From Achromobacter kerstersii (GTDB taxonomy: Bacteria > Pseudomonadota > Gammaproteobacteria > Burkholderiales > Burkholderiaceae_B): DNA of 64,000 nt. The stretch is taken from positions 186,001 through 250,000 of the forward strand of contig NZ_CADIJQ010000009.1 of assembly GCF_902859595.1 (NCBI RefSeq), in the 5' to 3' direction. Below the pieces are notes generated by a model. That model did no database searches, was not told the DNA's origin, and saw only the letters and a list, made by a program, of their open reading frames with translations. The translations under genes and the position numbers were made by a program. This document shows, piece after piece, positions 23,418-31,924 of the stretch; position 1 is the first letter of the stretch; every line of letters starts with the position of its first letter.

Positions 23418-24899
23418 ATGGGCGTGCCCGCAATGTCCCGCCGCGACACGTCGCAGGGTTATCTCTCCCGCCGGAATCGTGTCTGCCAGTGTGGCAGCGT
23501 GGCCTGCACGCTGATTTATCAACGCGTCATGGCCGACATGTCGCGCCGGCTGTTTCTGGGCGGCATCGCCGCGACGCTGATTCCGTTTACGTCGTTGCGT
23601 GCGGCAGACGAACGTGTGCGGCGTCCCGCCACGTCTGACCGCCCCCTGCTGCTGACCAATCTGCGGCTGTTCGACGGCTCAGGCAAGCCGGTGCAGGACG
23701 GGGTGCAGGTGCTGATCCAGGGCAACGTGATCACTGCATTGCCCGCTGCCGGTGAAACCGTGGAAGGCGCGCAGGTGATGGATTGCCAAGGCAAGCTGGT
23801 GATGCCCGGGCTGATCGATGTGCATTGGCACACGATGCTGGCCGCCATTGCACAGACCACGGCCATGACGGCCGACCTTGGGTATCTCTATATTGCGGCG
23901 GCCCAAGAGGCCGAGCGCACGCTGCTGCGCGGCTTCACCTCCATACGCGATGCGGGCGGGCCGGCGTTTGCGTTAAAGCGCGCCATTGATGAAGGCATGG
24001 TGCCCGGCCCGCGCATCTACCCCAGCGGGGCAATGATTTCGCAGACGGCCGGGCATGGCGATTTTCGCTTGCGCAGCGAGGTGCCGCGCGGCTCCGACAC
24101 GCCGCACAATCTGGTGGAGCAGCGCGGCGTGGCGATGATTGCCGATGGCGCGGACCAGGTGCTGCGCCGCGTGCGCGAGCAGCTGATGCTGGGCGCGTCG
24201 CAGGTCAAGATCATGGCAGGCGGCGGCGTGGCGTCGCTTTACGACCCCTTGGACAGCACGCAGTTCTCGGAAGTCGAAGTGCGTGCAGCGGTGGATGCGG
24301 CGGCAGATTGGAACACCTATGTGATGGCGCACGTCTACACGCCCCGAGGCATCCAGCGCACCATCAAGGCCGGCGTGAAAAGCATCGAGCACGGCCAGCT
24401 GGCGGACGAGGCCAGCGCGCGGATGATGCGCGACGAAGGCGTGTGGTGGAGCTTGCAGCCCTTCTTGATGGACGAAGACGCCAATACCTACCCCGACGCA
24501 GAGCGGCGCGAAAGCCAGCGCTTGGTCTCCGAAGGCACGGTCAACGCCTATGCCTTGGCGCAAAAGTACGGCGTCAAGACGGGATGGGGTACGGACATTC
24601 TGTTCAACGCCAAGAACACGCCCAGCCAGGGCAGGCAGTTGGCGAAGATGGTGCGCTTCTATGACCCGCTGACGGCGCTTGCCCAGGCCACGGGCGCCAA
24701 CGGCGAACTGCTGGGCTTGTCTGGCGCGCGCAATCCCTATCCGCATGTGCTCGGGCGCATTGTTCCCGGCGCGTTTGCTGATCTGCTGGTGGCCGACGGC
24801 GACCCGGCCCGCAATCTGGATTTCCTGGGCGACCCGGAGAAGAACCTGCGGGTGATCATGAAGGACGGCAAGATCTACAAGAACTCGCTGTCCGGTTAA
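23418..24899 (+). CDS. Metal-dependent amidohydrolase with twin-arginine-like leader
   Basis: This protein of up to 493 residues belongs to the imidazolonepropionase-like amidohydrolase family. Metal-ligand motifs are DVHWHT (histidines at 136 and 138), a middle VKIMAGGG, the HV of VMAHVYT, SIEHG, and the final aspartate in GWGTDI. CAGGAG precedes the ATG at 23418. However, the export signal MSRRLFLGGIAATLIPF begins only at residue 41, so the true start may be an ATG at 23529 or 23538, or the first 40 residues form an unusually long leader. Substrate unknown. Confidence 0.82.
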   Translation: MGVPAMSRRDTSQGYLSRRNRVCQCGSVACTLIYQRVMADMSRRLFLGGIAATLIPFTSLRAADERVRRPATSDRPLLLTNLRLFDGSGKPVQDGVQVLIQGNVITALPAAGETVEGAQVMDCQGKLVMPGLIDVHWHTMLAAIAQTTAMTADLGYLYIAAAQEAERTLLRGFTSIRDAGGPAFALKRAIDEGMVPGPRIYPSGAMISQTAGHGDFRLRSEVPRGSDTPHNLVEQRGVAMIADGADQVLRRVREQLMLGASQVKIMAGGGVASLYDPLDSTQFSEVEVRAAVDAAADWNTYVMAHVYTPRGIQRTIKAGVKSIEHGQLADEASARMMRDEGVWWSLQPFLMDEDANTYPDAERRESQRLVSEGTVNAYALAQKYGVKTGWGTDILFNAKNTPSQGRQLAKMVRFYDPLTALAQATGANGELLGLSGARNPYPHVLGRIVPGAFADLLVADGDPARNLDFLGDPEKNLRVIMKDGKIYKNSLSG

Positions 24900-24921
24900 A
24901 ACGCCGGGCTACGCGCTGCCA

Positions 24922-24993
24922 GCTGCCGTGATCGCCGGGCTAACCGCTGCAGTGATCGCCGGGCCAACCGCTGCCGTGATCGCCGGGCCGCCC
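24922..24993. repeat. Three tandem 24-bp units
   Basis: Units 24922-24945, 24946-24969 and 24970-24993 each follow the pattern GCTGCMGTGATCGCCGGGC + YAACC, with a few substitutions; a degraded partial copy flanks each side. The array starts 22 bases after the amidohydrolase stop and ends just before the 3' end of the convergent XRE gene. It is in a gap between convergent genes and has no visible coding role. Confidence 0.85.
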
Positions 24994-25011
24994 GCTGCCC
25001 GCTGCCGCGTT

Positions 25012-25560
25012 CTATTCCGCCAGCAATTGCGCCGCTTGCAGCGCCAGGCCGTCTGCAATCATGGCCTTGCGCCGTTTGCTGAGCCTGACGAAGCTGTCCT
25101 CCAGTTCGCCGTAACGCCGGTCTGAGATATCGGCGCGCGCGGCAACTTCCTGCTTGGACAGTTTCAAGTATTCGCGCCATGCGCGCGGCAAGGGCCAACG
25201 GTTCTGGATGACTTTTTCCAGCACGTCCTGTGGGATGGTGCCGTCATCGGGAACGTGCGCATCTTCACTGGCCAAATGCGCCAGGTTTGCATCCTGTTTG
25301 GCGGCGGCCGTTAGCAAGTCACTTTGCGCCCATGCGAGCGGCGCTCGAATCAACGGGGCGGTAATCGAATCCGTTGCGGCGTTGCCCGGCAGTTTGGCTT
25401 GCAGCAGTTCCAGATACTCGTCGTAATGCAAGAGCACATAAGCGGGCTCACCGTCTACGCGTGACGTTAGCGGGGCAGATTCACGGGGATGGGCGGGCGC
25501 GGTTTGATTAGTGGGGGCGACGGCTCCAGGTGCTTGATCAATATTCCATTTTTGTCCCAT
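25012..25560 (-). CDS. XRE-family antitoxin-like protein, apparently without its toxin
   Basis: From the ATG at 25560 the protein has 182 residues; an ATG at 25578 is also possible and the frame is open further up. The middle part, DGEPAYVLLHYDEYLELLQ, and the C-terminal helix-turn-helix, RAWREYLKLSKQEVAARADI, match the antitoxins that pair with RelE-type toxins. No toxin reading frame with RelE motifs is seen on either side. Immediately upstream, 25467-25769 in another minus frame has core-like codon use (100 codons) but no name, and could be a fragment of the lost partner. Probably an orphan regulator. Confidence 0.6.
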   Translation of the reverse strand: MGQKWNIDQAPGAVAPTNQTAPAHPRESAPLTSRVDGEPAYVLLHYDEYLELLQAKLPGNAATDSITAPLIRAPLAWAQSDLLTAAAKQDANLAHLASEDAHVPDDGTIPQDVLEKVIQNRWPLPRAWREYLKLSKQEVAARADISDRRYGELEDSFVRLSKRRKAMIADGLALQAAQLLAE

Positions 25561-25821
25561 TGATAATGCACGTTCCATAAGTGGGACACCGTCAAGATGC
25601 GCCGAGAGATACCGCCTGCGTGTGGCAGGCTGGCACTTTCGGGAGAGTTCGCCAGCGCTCGGGTGGCGTTCAGGATGGCCCGTTGCCCCTTGGGCTCCAG
25701 GCAAATCAGCGCTGACGCGGCCAGAGAGGCCCAACGCACTCGGTTCGAAGTCTGGGGCGGCGTGTCCATTAAGGGTGCGGTTCAGTGGCATTCAGTTTGG
25801 AATAAAGTCGGGCGCCGGTAA

Positions 25822-26237
25822 GCCGGCGAAAGTTCAGTGCCGAATGTAGTAGCCACCACCGGCCCTGGATATAGGACTGGTTCGATAAGCAAAATTATTT
25901 ATTGCGGAATAAATCGAAATATAGTTAATGTGTTAGATACTTTCTGTTTTCTTTGTTTGCCTTTCCTAGCGTGGGTTTGGCATAACCCTCACTACACTGC
26001 GCGCTCCGTATAGATAGCGAATCCGGATGCTGAACAATGCAGTGGTAGTGTCTATAGCGTCTTTGCTTGCGGCTTGGCCGTCACCGACAATAATGGAGCA
26101 AATAATATGTTTGGCGTCGCCAGCCAGCACGAAGATAATCGTGCTGATGCGAAAAGACGTATTTATCCAATGGGAATTGCCGCAGGGTGCGGGATGCATC
26201 GGCGCACGGCAAACCAGCGTCAACCGCCTTCGCGCGG
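25822..26237. other. AT-rich intergenic stretch, no confident gene
   Basis: These 416 bases are far richer in A and T than the chromosome around them, especially 25870-25970 (runs such as AAAATTATTTATTG). Open frames exist on both strands at 25966-26223 (minus, 85 codons) and 26027-26257 (plus, 76 codons), but neither shows a recognisable motif. The stretch lies between the orphan antitoxin gene and a glycosyltransferase, and may be an upstream silenced region or a scar of transferred DNA. Confidence 0.4.
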
Positions 26238-27374
26238 TTACCGGAATTCGAGGCTGACCGGCGCGCCCATCGCCTTTTTATAGGCATCCAAGGTGCTGAT
26301 CATTTTGGCTGACAGCCGAAAGTGCTGCTCCGCATAGGCGCGCGCGCGGGCGGTCACGGCTTGCGCGTCAGCCGGTTGTGCGCGGATCTGCATGATGCAG
26401 TCGGCGAATTCCCGGACATTGCCAGGCGCGGCCAGCCACCCGGTTTGACCGGGCGAGATGATCTCGGGCAGTCCTCCCACATTGCTTGCGACCACGGGCA
26501 GGCCCGAGGCGAAGGCTTCGGGCACGATACGCGACCAGGCTTCAGTGGCCGATGGCACAAGCACCACATCGGCGGCGTGGATGATCTGGGCGATATCGGT
26601 CCGGTGCCCGGCGAACACGGTGTGTTCCGAGATGCCTAGCTCCACGGCCAATTGGTAAAGCTCATAGGCATAGGGCTGGGTGGCGGGCGTGGGCATGCCG
26701 ATGACCAGCGCCACCGCGGGCACGCCCTGCGCGCGCAACCGCTGCACGACGCGCAGCAGGTCGGCCTGCCGTTTGTCCGGGCGCAACATGCCAATCGTGG
26801 CGATGACGCAGGCGGCATCGTGCGCGGGCAGCCCCAGTTCGCGCCGGGCTTTTACGCGCGGGCCGGGTGTGCCGCCCGTTTGAAAAAAGGCATCCGCGGC
26901 CCATTCCCCCACCACACTGATGCGTTCTTCTGGCGCGAACCGCGCTGCCAGCAGCTCGTGCCTGCCGGTCAGACTGGTCGCGATGACGTGGTCACAGCCG
27001 ATCTTCCATTCCAGCCTGCGGCGCGGCGAGGTGCGCATCGGCTTGGCGAAGTGGCGCGTCCGCACGACCGTGCACAGGTCGCGGCATAGCGCCGCGGTCT
27101 TGCCGTCGGCGCGGCTGTGGCTGTCGATGACGCTGATGTTCAGCGCTTTGACGGCGCGCCTCAGCGCCAAGACCGTACCGGGCGCGTAGGCGGGGCTGAA
27201 GTCGATGTCCACCACGTCCAGATTGCGCCGCCGGGCTTCATGGTTGACGGCGCTGGCGGCAGGCGCCGCGATCGCCACGCCGTAGCCTGTGCGTTGCAGC
27301 CAGCTGGCCTGCTCAAGCGTTCGAAATTCCAGTCCGCCCAGGCTGTGTTCAGCCAGCGTATGAAGAATGCGCAT
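26238..27374 (-). CDS. Glycosyltransferase family 4 protein
   Basis: This 378-residue GT-B enzyme starts MRILHTLAEHSLGGLEFRTL. The C-terminal donor-nucleotide domain carries the GT4 signature IVPEAFASGLPVVASNVGGLPE near residue 290, with GHRTDIAQIIHAADVVLVPS before it. It would add a sugar to a lipopolysaccharide or other cell-surface glycan on the cytoplasmic side of the inner membrane. The frame is open upstream to 27545, inside the GT9 gene; the ATG at 27374 overlaps that gene by 26 bases and fits the family start. Confidence 0.9.
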   Translation of the reverse strand: MRILHTLAEHSLGGLEFRTLEQASWLQRTGYGVAIAAPAASAVNHEARRRNLDVVDIDFSPAYAPGTVLALRRAVKALNISVIDSHSRADGKTAALCRDLCTVVRTRHFAKPMRTSPRRRLEWKIGCDHVIATSLTGRHELLAARFAPEERISVVGEWAADAFFQTGGTPGPRVKARRELGLPAHDAACVIATIGMLRPDKRQADLLRVVQRLRAQGVPAVALVIGMPTPATQPYAYELYQLAVELGISEHTVFAGHRTDIAQIIHAADVVLVPSATEAWSRIVPEAFASGLPVVASNVGGLPEIISPGQTGWLAAPGNVREFADCIMQIRAQPADAQAVTARARAYAEQHFRLSAKMISTLDAYKKAMGAPVSLEFR

Positions 27375-28305
27375 GATGATCCAGTACGTTTTGGCAGGCG
27401 TGCAGCACGTCGTCGGGCGTGATGGCGTCAATGCCGTCTTTAGGATGGGGGGGAACGACGGCCGCCGAGTAGGGCCGGTCCCAGAACCATTCCGGATTGG
27501 GTTCGTTGAAGATGCCCACGTAGGGCACACAGGCGCCTTGCGCAATGTGCGAAGGCCCGCAATCGTTAGCCACTACCAGCCGTGCGCGCAGCATGATGGC
27601 GCTGAGTTCGGAAAGGGTGCGGCAATAGGCGATGGCGAAGTCCGGGCGGCGCATGGCTTCAAGCGCTTCGCGTTCGGCGGCTTCTTGCGGCCCCAGCACG
27701 AACAGGAAGCGGGCGTCTGCGCCCAGCAAGGGCGTGAGCCGGTCAGCCAGCCGCAGGTAATTCATCAGCCCCCAGCGTTTGAACGCCCCCGCGCCGCCGC
27801 CGGGAATCATGACGACGTCGGCGCTGGGCGACGAGCGCAGATGCGGGCCGGCCAGCGTTTGAAAACAGCGCCGCGTGGCGTCTTCGGCGTCAAAGGGCCG
27901 GTAGGTGGCCAGCAGGCGCAGGTTGGCCAGGCCGATGTATTCGGCAGTGGTCTTGCGGTGGCAGTGCGTCCAGATCAGGTCGCTCAAGCGCGCATTGCGA
28001 AACCCCAGCCGAATGGCCGGCGGCCGCAGCAGGGTGGCCATGCCGACGCGTTCGCTGCTGTGATGCAGGCTGACGCACATCTGTGTATTCGGCGTCAGGC
28101 TGCGCACGGTGTCGCCGAATGAGGCAACGCGCACAAACTCATCAACCCAGGGCACGGCCCGGTAAAAGCTGCCCACGTCGTCGCGCGCCACCACGCGGAT
28201 TCGTTCAGACGCCCACCACGTTTTCAGCTGGTACAGCGTGGGCAGCGCGACGATCTGGTCGCCCCACTGCGGCTGGCTTCTGATATAGACGACGACTTCC
28301 GACAC
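27349..28305 (-). CDS. Glycosyltransferase family 9 (heptosyltransferase-like)
   Basis: This 318-residue protein shows the heptosyltransferase layout. The N-terminal IRSQPQWGDQIVALPTLYQL is the acceptor-side motif (normally 'GD-vv-tP-l'). The C-terminal half has VMIPGGGAGAFKRW and the typical SELSAIMLRARLVVANDCGPS with HIAQG, where the donor is bound. It probably works in lipopolysaccharide core assembly. It overlaps the downstream GT4 gene, so both enzymes likely act on the same glycan. Confidence 0.88.
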   Translation of the reverse strand: MSEVVVYIRSQPQWGDQIVALPTLYQLKTWWASERIRVVARDDVGSFYRAVPWVDEFVRVASFGDTVRSLTPNTQMCVSLHHSSERVGMATLLRPPAIRLGFRNARLSDLIWTHCHRKTTAEYIGLANLRLLATYRPFDAEDATRRCFQTLAGPHLRSSPSADVVMIPGGGAGAFKRWGLMNYLRLADRLTPLLGADARFLFVLGPQEAAEREALEAMRRPDFAIAYCRTLSELSAIMLRARLVVANDCGPSHIAQGACVPYVGIFNEPNPEWFWDRPYSAAVVPPHPKDGIDAITPDDVLHACQNVLDHHAHSSYAG

Positions 28306-28447
28306 CGCTTCCTCCCGTGCATGGCGCTGCGGTCACGCGACCGCTGGCGGGCAATGTATCGGGAGGGGCGTGGCAACCTTCTTCAATCCATTTAAGAAGT
28401 GTGAAGAAGGGTGCGCCGTCGCTTTATAGATTTACACAATTTCCCGG

Positions 28448-29113
28448 TCAGGGCCGGGACCGGCCTTCGATGGAAGGGTGCAAGTCCTGCGGCGTGTCGA
28501 CGTCGGCCAGCACGCCGGCGTCGTCCACCGCCAGTTCCGTAACCGGATGCCGGGCCAACAGCGATCGCGCGCCCGTGTCGCCGGACAGCGTGGCGAGTTC
28601 CGGCCAGAGCGCGCGGCTGAATGCCACCGGGTGGCCCCGCCGGCCTTGCCACGTGGGCACGACGATGGCATGTTCCAGCGCCGCCGCAGCCACGTGCTGG
28701 CAGGTGTCGTGACGCAACCAGGGCATGTCTGCCAAGGCGATCAGGCAAGTTTGTTCGCCCGGCGCCGCCGTGTTCAGCAAGTGGCGCGCGGCGGCCGCCA
28801 GGCTGTCGCCCATGCCGTTGGCATCGGGGCCGACGACAAGCACCTCGCACCCCGCTGATGCCAGCAGGGTGCGCAGCGCGGCCTGGTCTGCACGGGTCAC
28901 GGCGATGGTCCGGCCGGTGGCGGCGCAAAGCGCGGTGGTGGCGGCCTGCGCCACGGACCAGCCCGGCCTGAGTGGTGTGAGCGGCGCCAGTAATTTGTCC
29001 TGCCCGGGCGCCATCGCGGCAAAGCGCCGGCCATGGCCCGCGGCCAGCAGCAAGCCCACGCACGCCGTGGCGGGCATTGATGACGATTCGGTAATGGTCA
29101 GAGGATTGGGCAT
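28448..29113 (-). CDS. MobA/MocA-like nucleotidyltransferase
   Basis: This 221-residue protein has the molybdenum-cofactor nucleotidyltransferase pattern: GLLLAAGHGRRF (nucleotide binding, residues about 20-31), a DKLLAPL block, ALADMPWLRHDT (metal-binding aspartate) and GRRGHPVAFSRALWPEL. It probably makes the cytosine dinucleotide form of molybdopterin needed by the PaoABC-like hydroxylase. It is divergent from the XdhC-like gene that starts the hydroxylase cluster, 179 bases away. Confidence 0.85.
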   Translation of the reverse strand: MPNPLTITESSSMPATACVGLLLAAGHGRRFAAMAPGQDKLLAPLTPLRPGWSVAQAATTALCAATGRTIAVTRADQAALRTLLASAGCEVLVVGPDANGMGDSLAAAARHLLNTAAPGEQTCLIALADMPWLRHDTCQHVAAAALEHAIVVPTWQGRRGHPVAFSRALWPELATLSGDTGARSLLARHPVTELAVDDAGVLADVDTPQDLHPSIEGRSRP

Positions 29114-29292
29114 GATTCTTGCCGATGGCGTCTTGCCGATGGCAGTTTGCCGATAAGACGCGACAGGCTAAGGGTAAGGGGCCAGCAAGGCTGGCATTGA
29201 TGAGTCAGTTTCAACGGTGTATGCAGATTTTGCCCCTTTTTCCCGAAAGGGGCCGGTTGTTAGACTCGTTCGACTATCTGGGGGGCGCCGTC

Positions 29293-30321
29293 ATGCAGAG
29301 TCTGGATTTACAAGTGCTGTCCGCCATCCGCGATTGGCATCGCCAGGGGCATCGCGTTGTACTGGCCACCGTTGCCGCCACCTGGGGCGCATCGCCACGC
29401 CCGCCGGGTTCCTGGCTGGCCGTGCGCGACGACGGCCGAATCGCCGGCTCTGTCTCGGGCGGCTGTATTGAAGATGACCTGATCGACAAGATGCGGCGCG
29501 GCGCGTTGTGGGCCGCGCATCCTTACGCGTTGACGTATGGCGCCACGCGCGACGAGGCGCTGAATTTTGGCCTGCCTTGCGGCGGCATCCTGGAACTGCT
29601 GATTGAGCCGGCCCCTGACATGGCGGCGTTGCAGCAGCTGGATACGCGCTTGCGCCGCGGCGAACTCGTGAGCCGCACCGTCACGTTGAAAGATGGCGCC
29701 GCGACGTTGGCGCATGCGGAGCGGGGCGGCCGCTTTCGTTGGGACGGCGCATCGCTGACGACACTCCACGGGCCGCAGTGGCGCCTGCTGTTGGTGGGGG
29801 CGGGCGATATCGCCCGGTATGTGGCTCCCATGGCGGTGGCGCTGGAGTTTGACGTCATCGTCTGCGACCCGCGCGACGAATACGCGGCGTCGTGGAACGT
29901 GCCGGGTACTCAGCTGGTGACGGCCATGCCCGACGACGCGGTCACCGCCCTGGCGCCCGACATCCGCACCGCCATCATCGTGCTGGCGCACGACCCGAAG
30001 CTGGACGACATGGCGCTGCTTGAAGCGCTGCCGTCGCCCGCATTCTTTGTGGGCGCGCTGGGTTCCCGGCGCACCAATGCGCACCGGCGCAAACGGCTGG
30101 TCGAACATTTTGGTTTTTCGGACGAGACCGTCCAACGCTTGCACGGGCCGGTGGGCCTGGACATCGGCAGCCGCACGCCGCCGGAAATCGCGGTGTCGAT
30201 CCTGGCGGAGCTGACGGCGGAACGCATCCGGCAAACGGCGCAGATCCGCAGTTTGGATGGCGCGCCTGCCACCTCGCCAGCGTTGCAGGAATGCGGCTTG
30301 CTGGCTTTTGCAAATTCATGA
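29293..30321 (+). CDS. XdhC/PaoD-like molybdenum-cofactor insertion chaperone
   Basis: This 342-residue protein has the XdhC N-terminal block (HRVVLATVAATWGASPRPPG, SVSGGCIEDDL, FGLPCGGILELLIEP with the cysteine that binds the cofactor) and a C-terminal Rossmann fold (LLLVGAGDIARYVAP, VGALGSRRTNAHRRKRL). It would load the sulfurated cofactor into the large subunit encoded downstream. An earlier frame start at 29119 reads through the promoter region; the ATG at 29293 matches family length. Its stop is 10 bases before the TTG of the next gene. Confidence 0.87.
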   Translation: MQSLDLQVLSAIRDWHRQGHRVVLATVAATWGASPRPPGSWLAVRDDGRIAGSVSGGCIEDDLIDKMRRGALWAAHPYALTYGATRDEALNFGLPCGGILELLIEPAPDMAALQQLDTRLRRGELVSRTVTLKDGAATLAHAERGGRFRWDGASLTTLHGPQWRLLLVGAGDIARYVAPMAVALEFDVIVCDPRDEYAASWNVPGTQLVTAMPDDAVTALAPDIRTAIIVLAHDPKLDDMALLEALPSPAFFVGALGSRRTNAHRRKRLVEHFGFSDETVQRLHGPVGLDIGSRTPPEIAVSILAELTAERIRQTAQIRSLDGAPATSPALQECGLLAFANS

Positions 30322-30331
30322 AGGGGCTGCC

Positions 30332-30973
30332 TTGGAAAATTCGCTCGCACTCAAGATCACCCGGCGCAATCTGCTGAAGGCAGGCGCCGTGTCCGCCACC
30401 GCAATGGCCACGCCATCAATCGCCCACGCGCAGCAGGCGGCCCAGGCCGGCACGCTGCCCATGTCGTCCACCGTGAACTTGCGCGTCAACGGCACCGCGC
30501 GCGAATTATCGCTGGACATGCGCACCACGCTGCTTGACGCCTTGCGCGAGCATCTGCACCTGACCGGCACCAAGAAAGGCTGTGATCACGGCCAATGCGG
30601 CGCCTGTACGGTGATGCTGGACGGCAGGCGGGTCAATTCCTGTCTGACCTTGGCGGTGATGCACGAAGGCGCCGAGATCACCACCATCGAAGGCCTGGGC
30701 TCACCCCGCGCGCTGCATCCCTTGCAAGCGGCGTTTGTGAAGCACGACGGCTACCAATGCGGCTACTGTACGCCGGGGCAGATATGCTCCGCCGTCGGCA
30801 TGCTGGACGAAATGTCCCAAGGCGTGCCCAGCCACGTCAGCGCCAGCCTGACCGAACGCCCGCTGCTCAGCGCAGACGAGATCCGCGAGCGCATGAGCGG
30901 CAACATCTGCCGCTGCGGCGCGTATTCAAACATCGTTGACGCCATCGTCGACGTGGCGGGGGGCAAATCATGA
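30332..30973 (+). CDS. paoA: Aldehyde/purine-type oxidoreductase, [2Fe-2S] subunit with Tat signal
   Basis: This 213-residue iron-sulfur subunit starts at a TTG with AAGGGG six bases upstream. Its N-terminus carries a twin-arginine signal (TRRNLLKAGAVSATAMA, cleaved after AHAQ), so the enzyme is periplasmic as in E. coli PaoA. The first cluster is bound by CDHGQCGAC and a later NSC; the second by CGYCTPGQ and CRCG. The stop overlaps the next gene's ATG. The order A-B-C matches the periplasmic PaoABC aldehyde oxidoreductase. Confidence 0.88.
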   Translation: MENSLALKITRRNLLKAGAVSATAMATPSIAHAQQAAQAGTLPMSSTVNLRVNGTARELSLDMRTTLLDALREHLHLTGTKKGCDHGQCGACTVMLDGRRVNSCLTLAVMHEGAEITTIEGLGSPRALHPLQAAFVKHDGYQCGYCTPGQICSAVGMLDEMSQGVPSHVSASLTERPLLSADEIRERMSGNICRCGAYSNIVDAIVDVAGGKS

Positions 30974-31920
30974 AGCCCTTTACCTATGAGCGCCCCCGCA
31001 CGCCCGCCGAAGCTGCGGCCAGCGCGGCGCAGATGCGTGGCGCGCGCTTCATCGCGGGCGGCACCAACCTGCTGGACCTGATGAAGCTGGAAGTGGAAAC
31101 GCCCGCGCACCTGATTGACGTGAACGGCCTGGGCCTGGACCAGATCACCGAGACGCCCGAAGGCGGTTTGCGCGTCGGCAGCCTGGTGCGCAATACGGAT
31201 CTGGCGGCGGACACACGCATCCGCCGCGACTACGCCGTGCTGTCACGCGCGATTCTGGCGGGCGCGTCCGGGCAGATTCGCAACCGCGCCACCACCGCGG
31301 GCAACTTGCTGCAACGCACGCGCTGCCCGTACTTCTACGACACCAACATGCCGTGCAACAAGCGCGCGCCGGGCAGCGGCTGTTCGGCCATTGGCGGCGT
31401 GACGCGGCAACTGGCCGTGATTGGCGCAAGCGATGCCTGTATCGCCACGCATCCCAGCGACATGGCGGTGGCCATGCGGCTGTTGGATGCCCAGGTTGAA
31501 ACCGTGCGCCCGGACGGCGCGGCGCGTGTGATCCCGATTGCAGACTTCTACCGTTTGCCGGGGAACACGCCGCACATCGACACCGCGCTGGACGCGGGCG
31601 AACTCATCACGGCCGTCACCTTGCCCAAGCCCGCAGGCGGCACGCACGTCTACCGCAAGGTGCGCGACCGCGCCTCTTTTGCGTTTGCGCTGGTGTCGGT
31701 GGGCGCGATTGTGCAGGCGGACGGCAGCGGGCGCGTGGCGATGGGCGGCGTTGCGCCGCAGCCGTGGCGCATGGACGCGGCGGATGCCGCCGTGCCGCAA
31801 GGCGCGAAAGCGGTGGCCGACCGGCTGCTGGCCGACGCGCGCCCCACAGACGACAACGCCTTCAAGCTGACCTTGGCGGCGCGAACCCTGAGTGCAGTGC
31901 TGGCGCAAGCGAGGGCCTGA
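30970..31920 (+). CDS. paoB: Aldehyde oxidoreductase FAD-binding subunit
   Basis: This 316-residue protein is of the FAD-binding molybdopterin-dehydrogenase type. FAD contacts are visible in RFIAGGTNLLDLMKLEV and in ASGQIRNRATTAGNLLQ. The insert CPYFYDTNMPCNKRAPGSGC carries cysteines spaced as in PaoB, where they hold an additional [4Fe-4S] cluster. It would pass electrons from the iron-sulfur subunit to the acceptor. It overlaps paoA by four bases and ends five bases before the ATG of the large subunit. Confidence 0.88.
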   Translation: MKPFTYERPRTPAEAAASAAQMRGARFIAGGTNLLDLMKLEVETPAHLIDVNGLGLDQITETPEGGLRVGSLVRNTDLAADTRIRRDYAVLSRAILAGASGQIRNRATTAGNLLQRTRCPYFYDTNMPCNKRAPGSGCSAIGGVTRQLAVIGASDACIATHPSDMAVAMRLLDAQVETVRPDGAARVIPIADFYRLPGNTPHIDTALDAGELITAVTLPKPAGGTHVYRKVRDRASFAFALVSVGAIVQADGSGRVAMGGVAPQPWRMDAADAAVPQGAKAVADRLLADARPTDDNAFKLTLAARTLSAVLAQARA

Positions 31921-31924
31921 CGCG

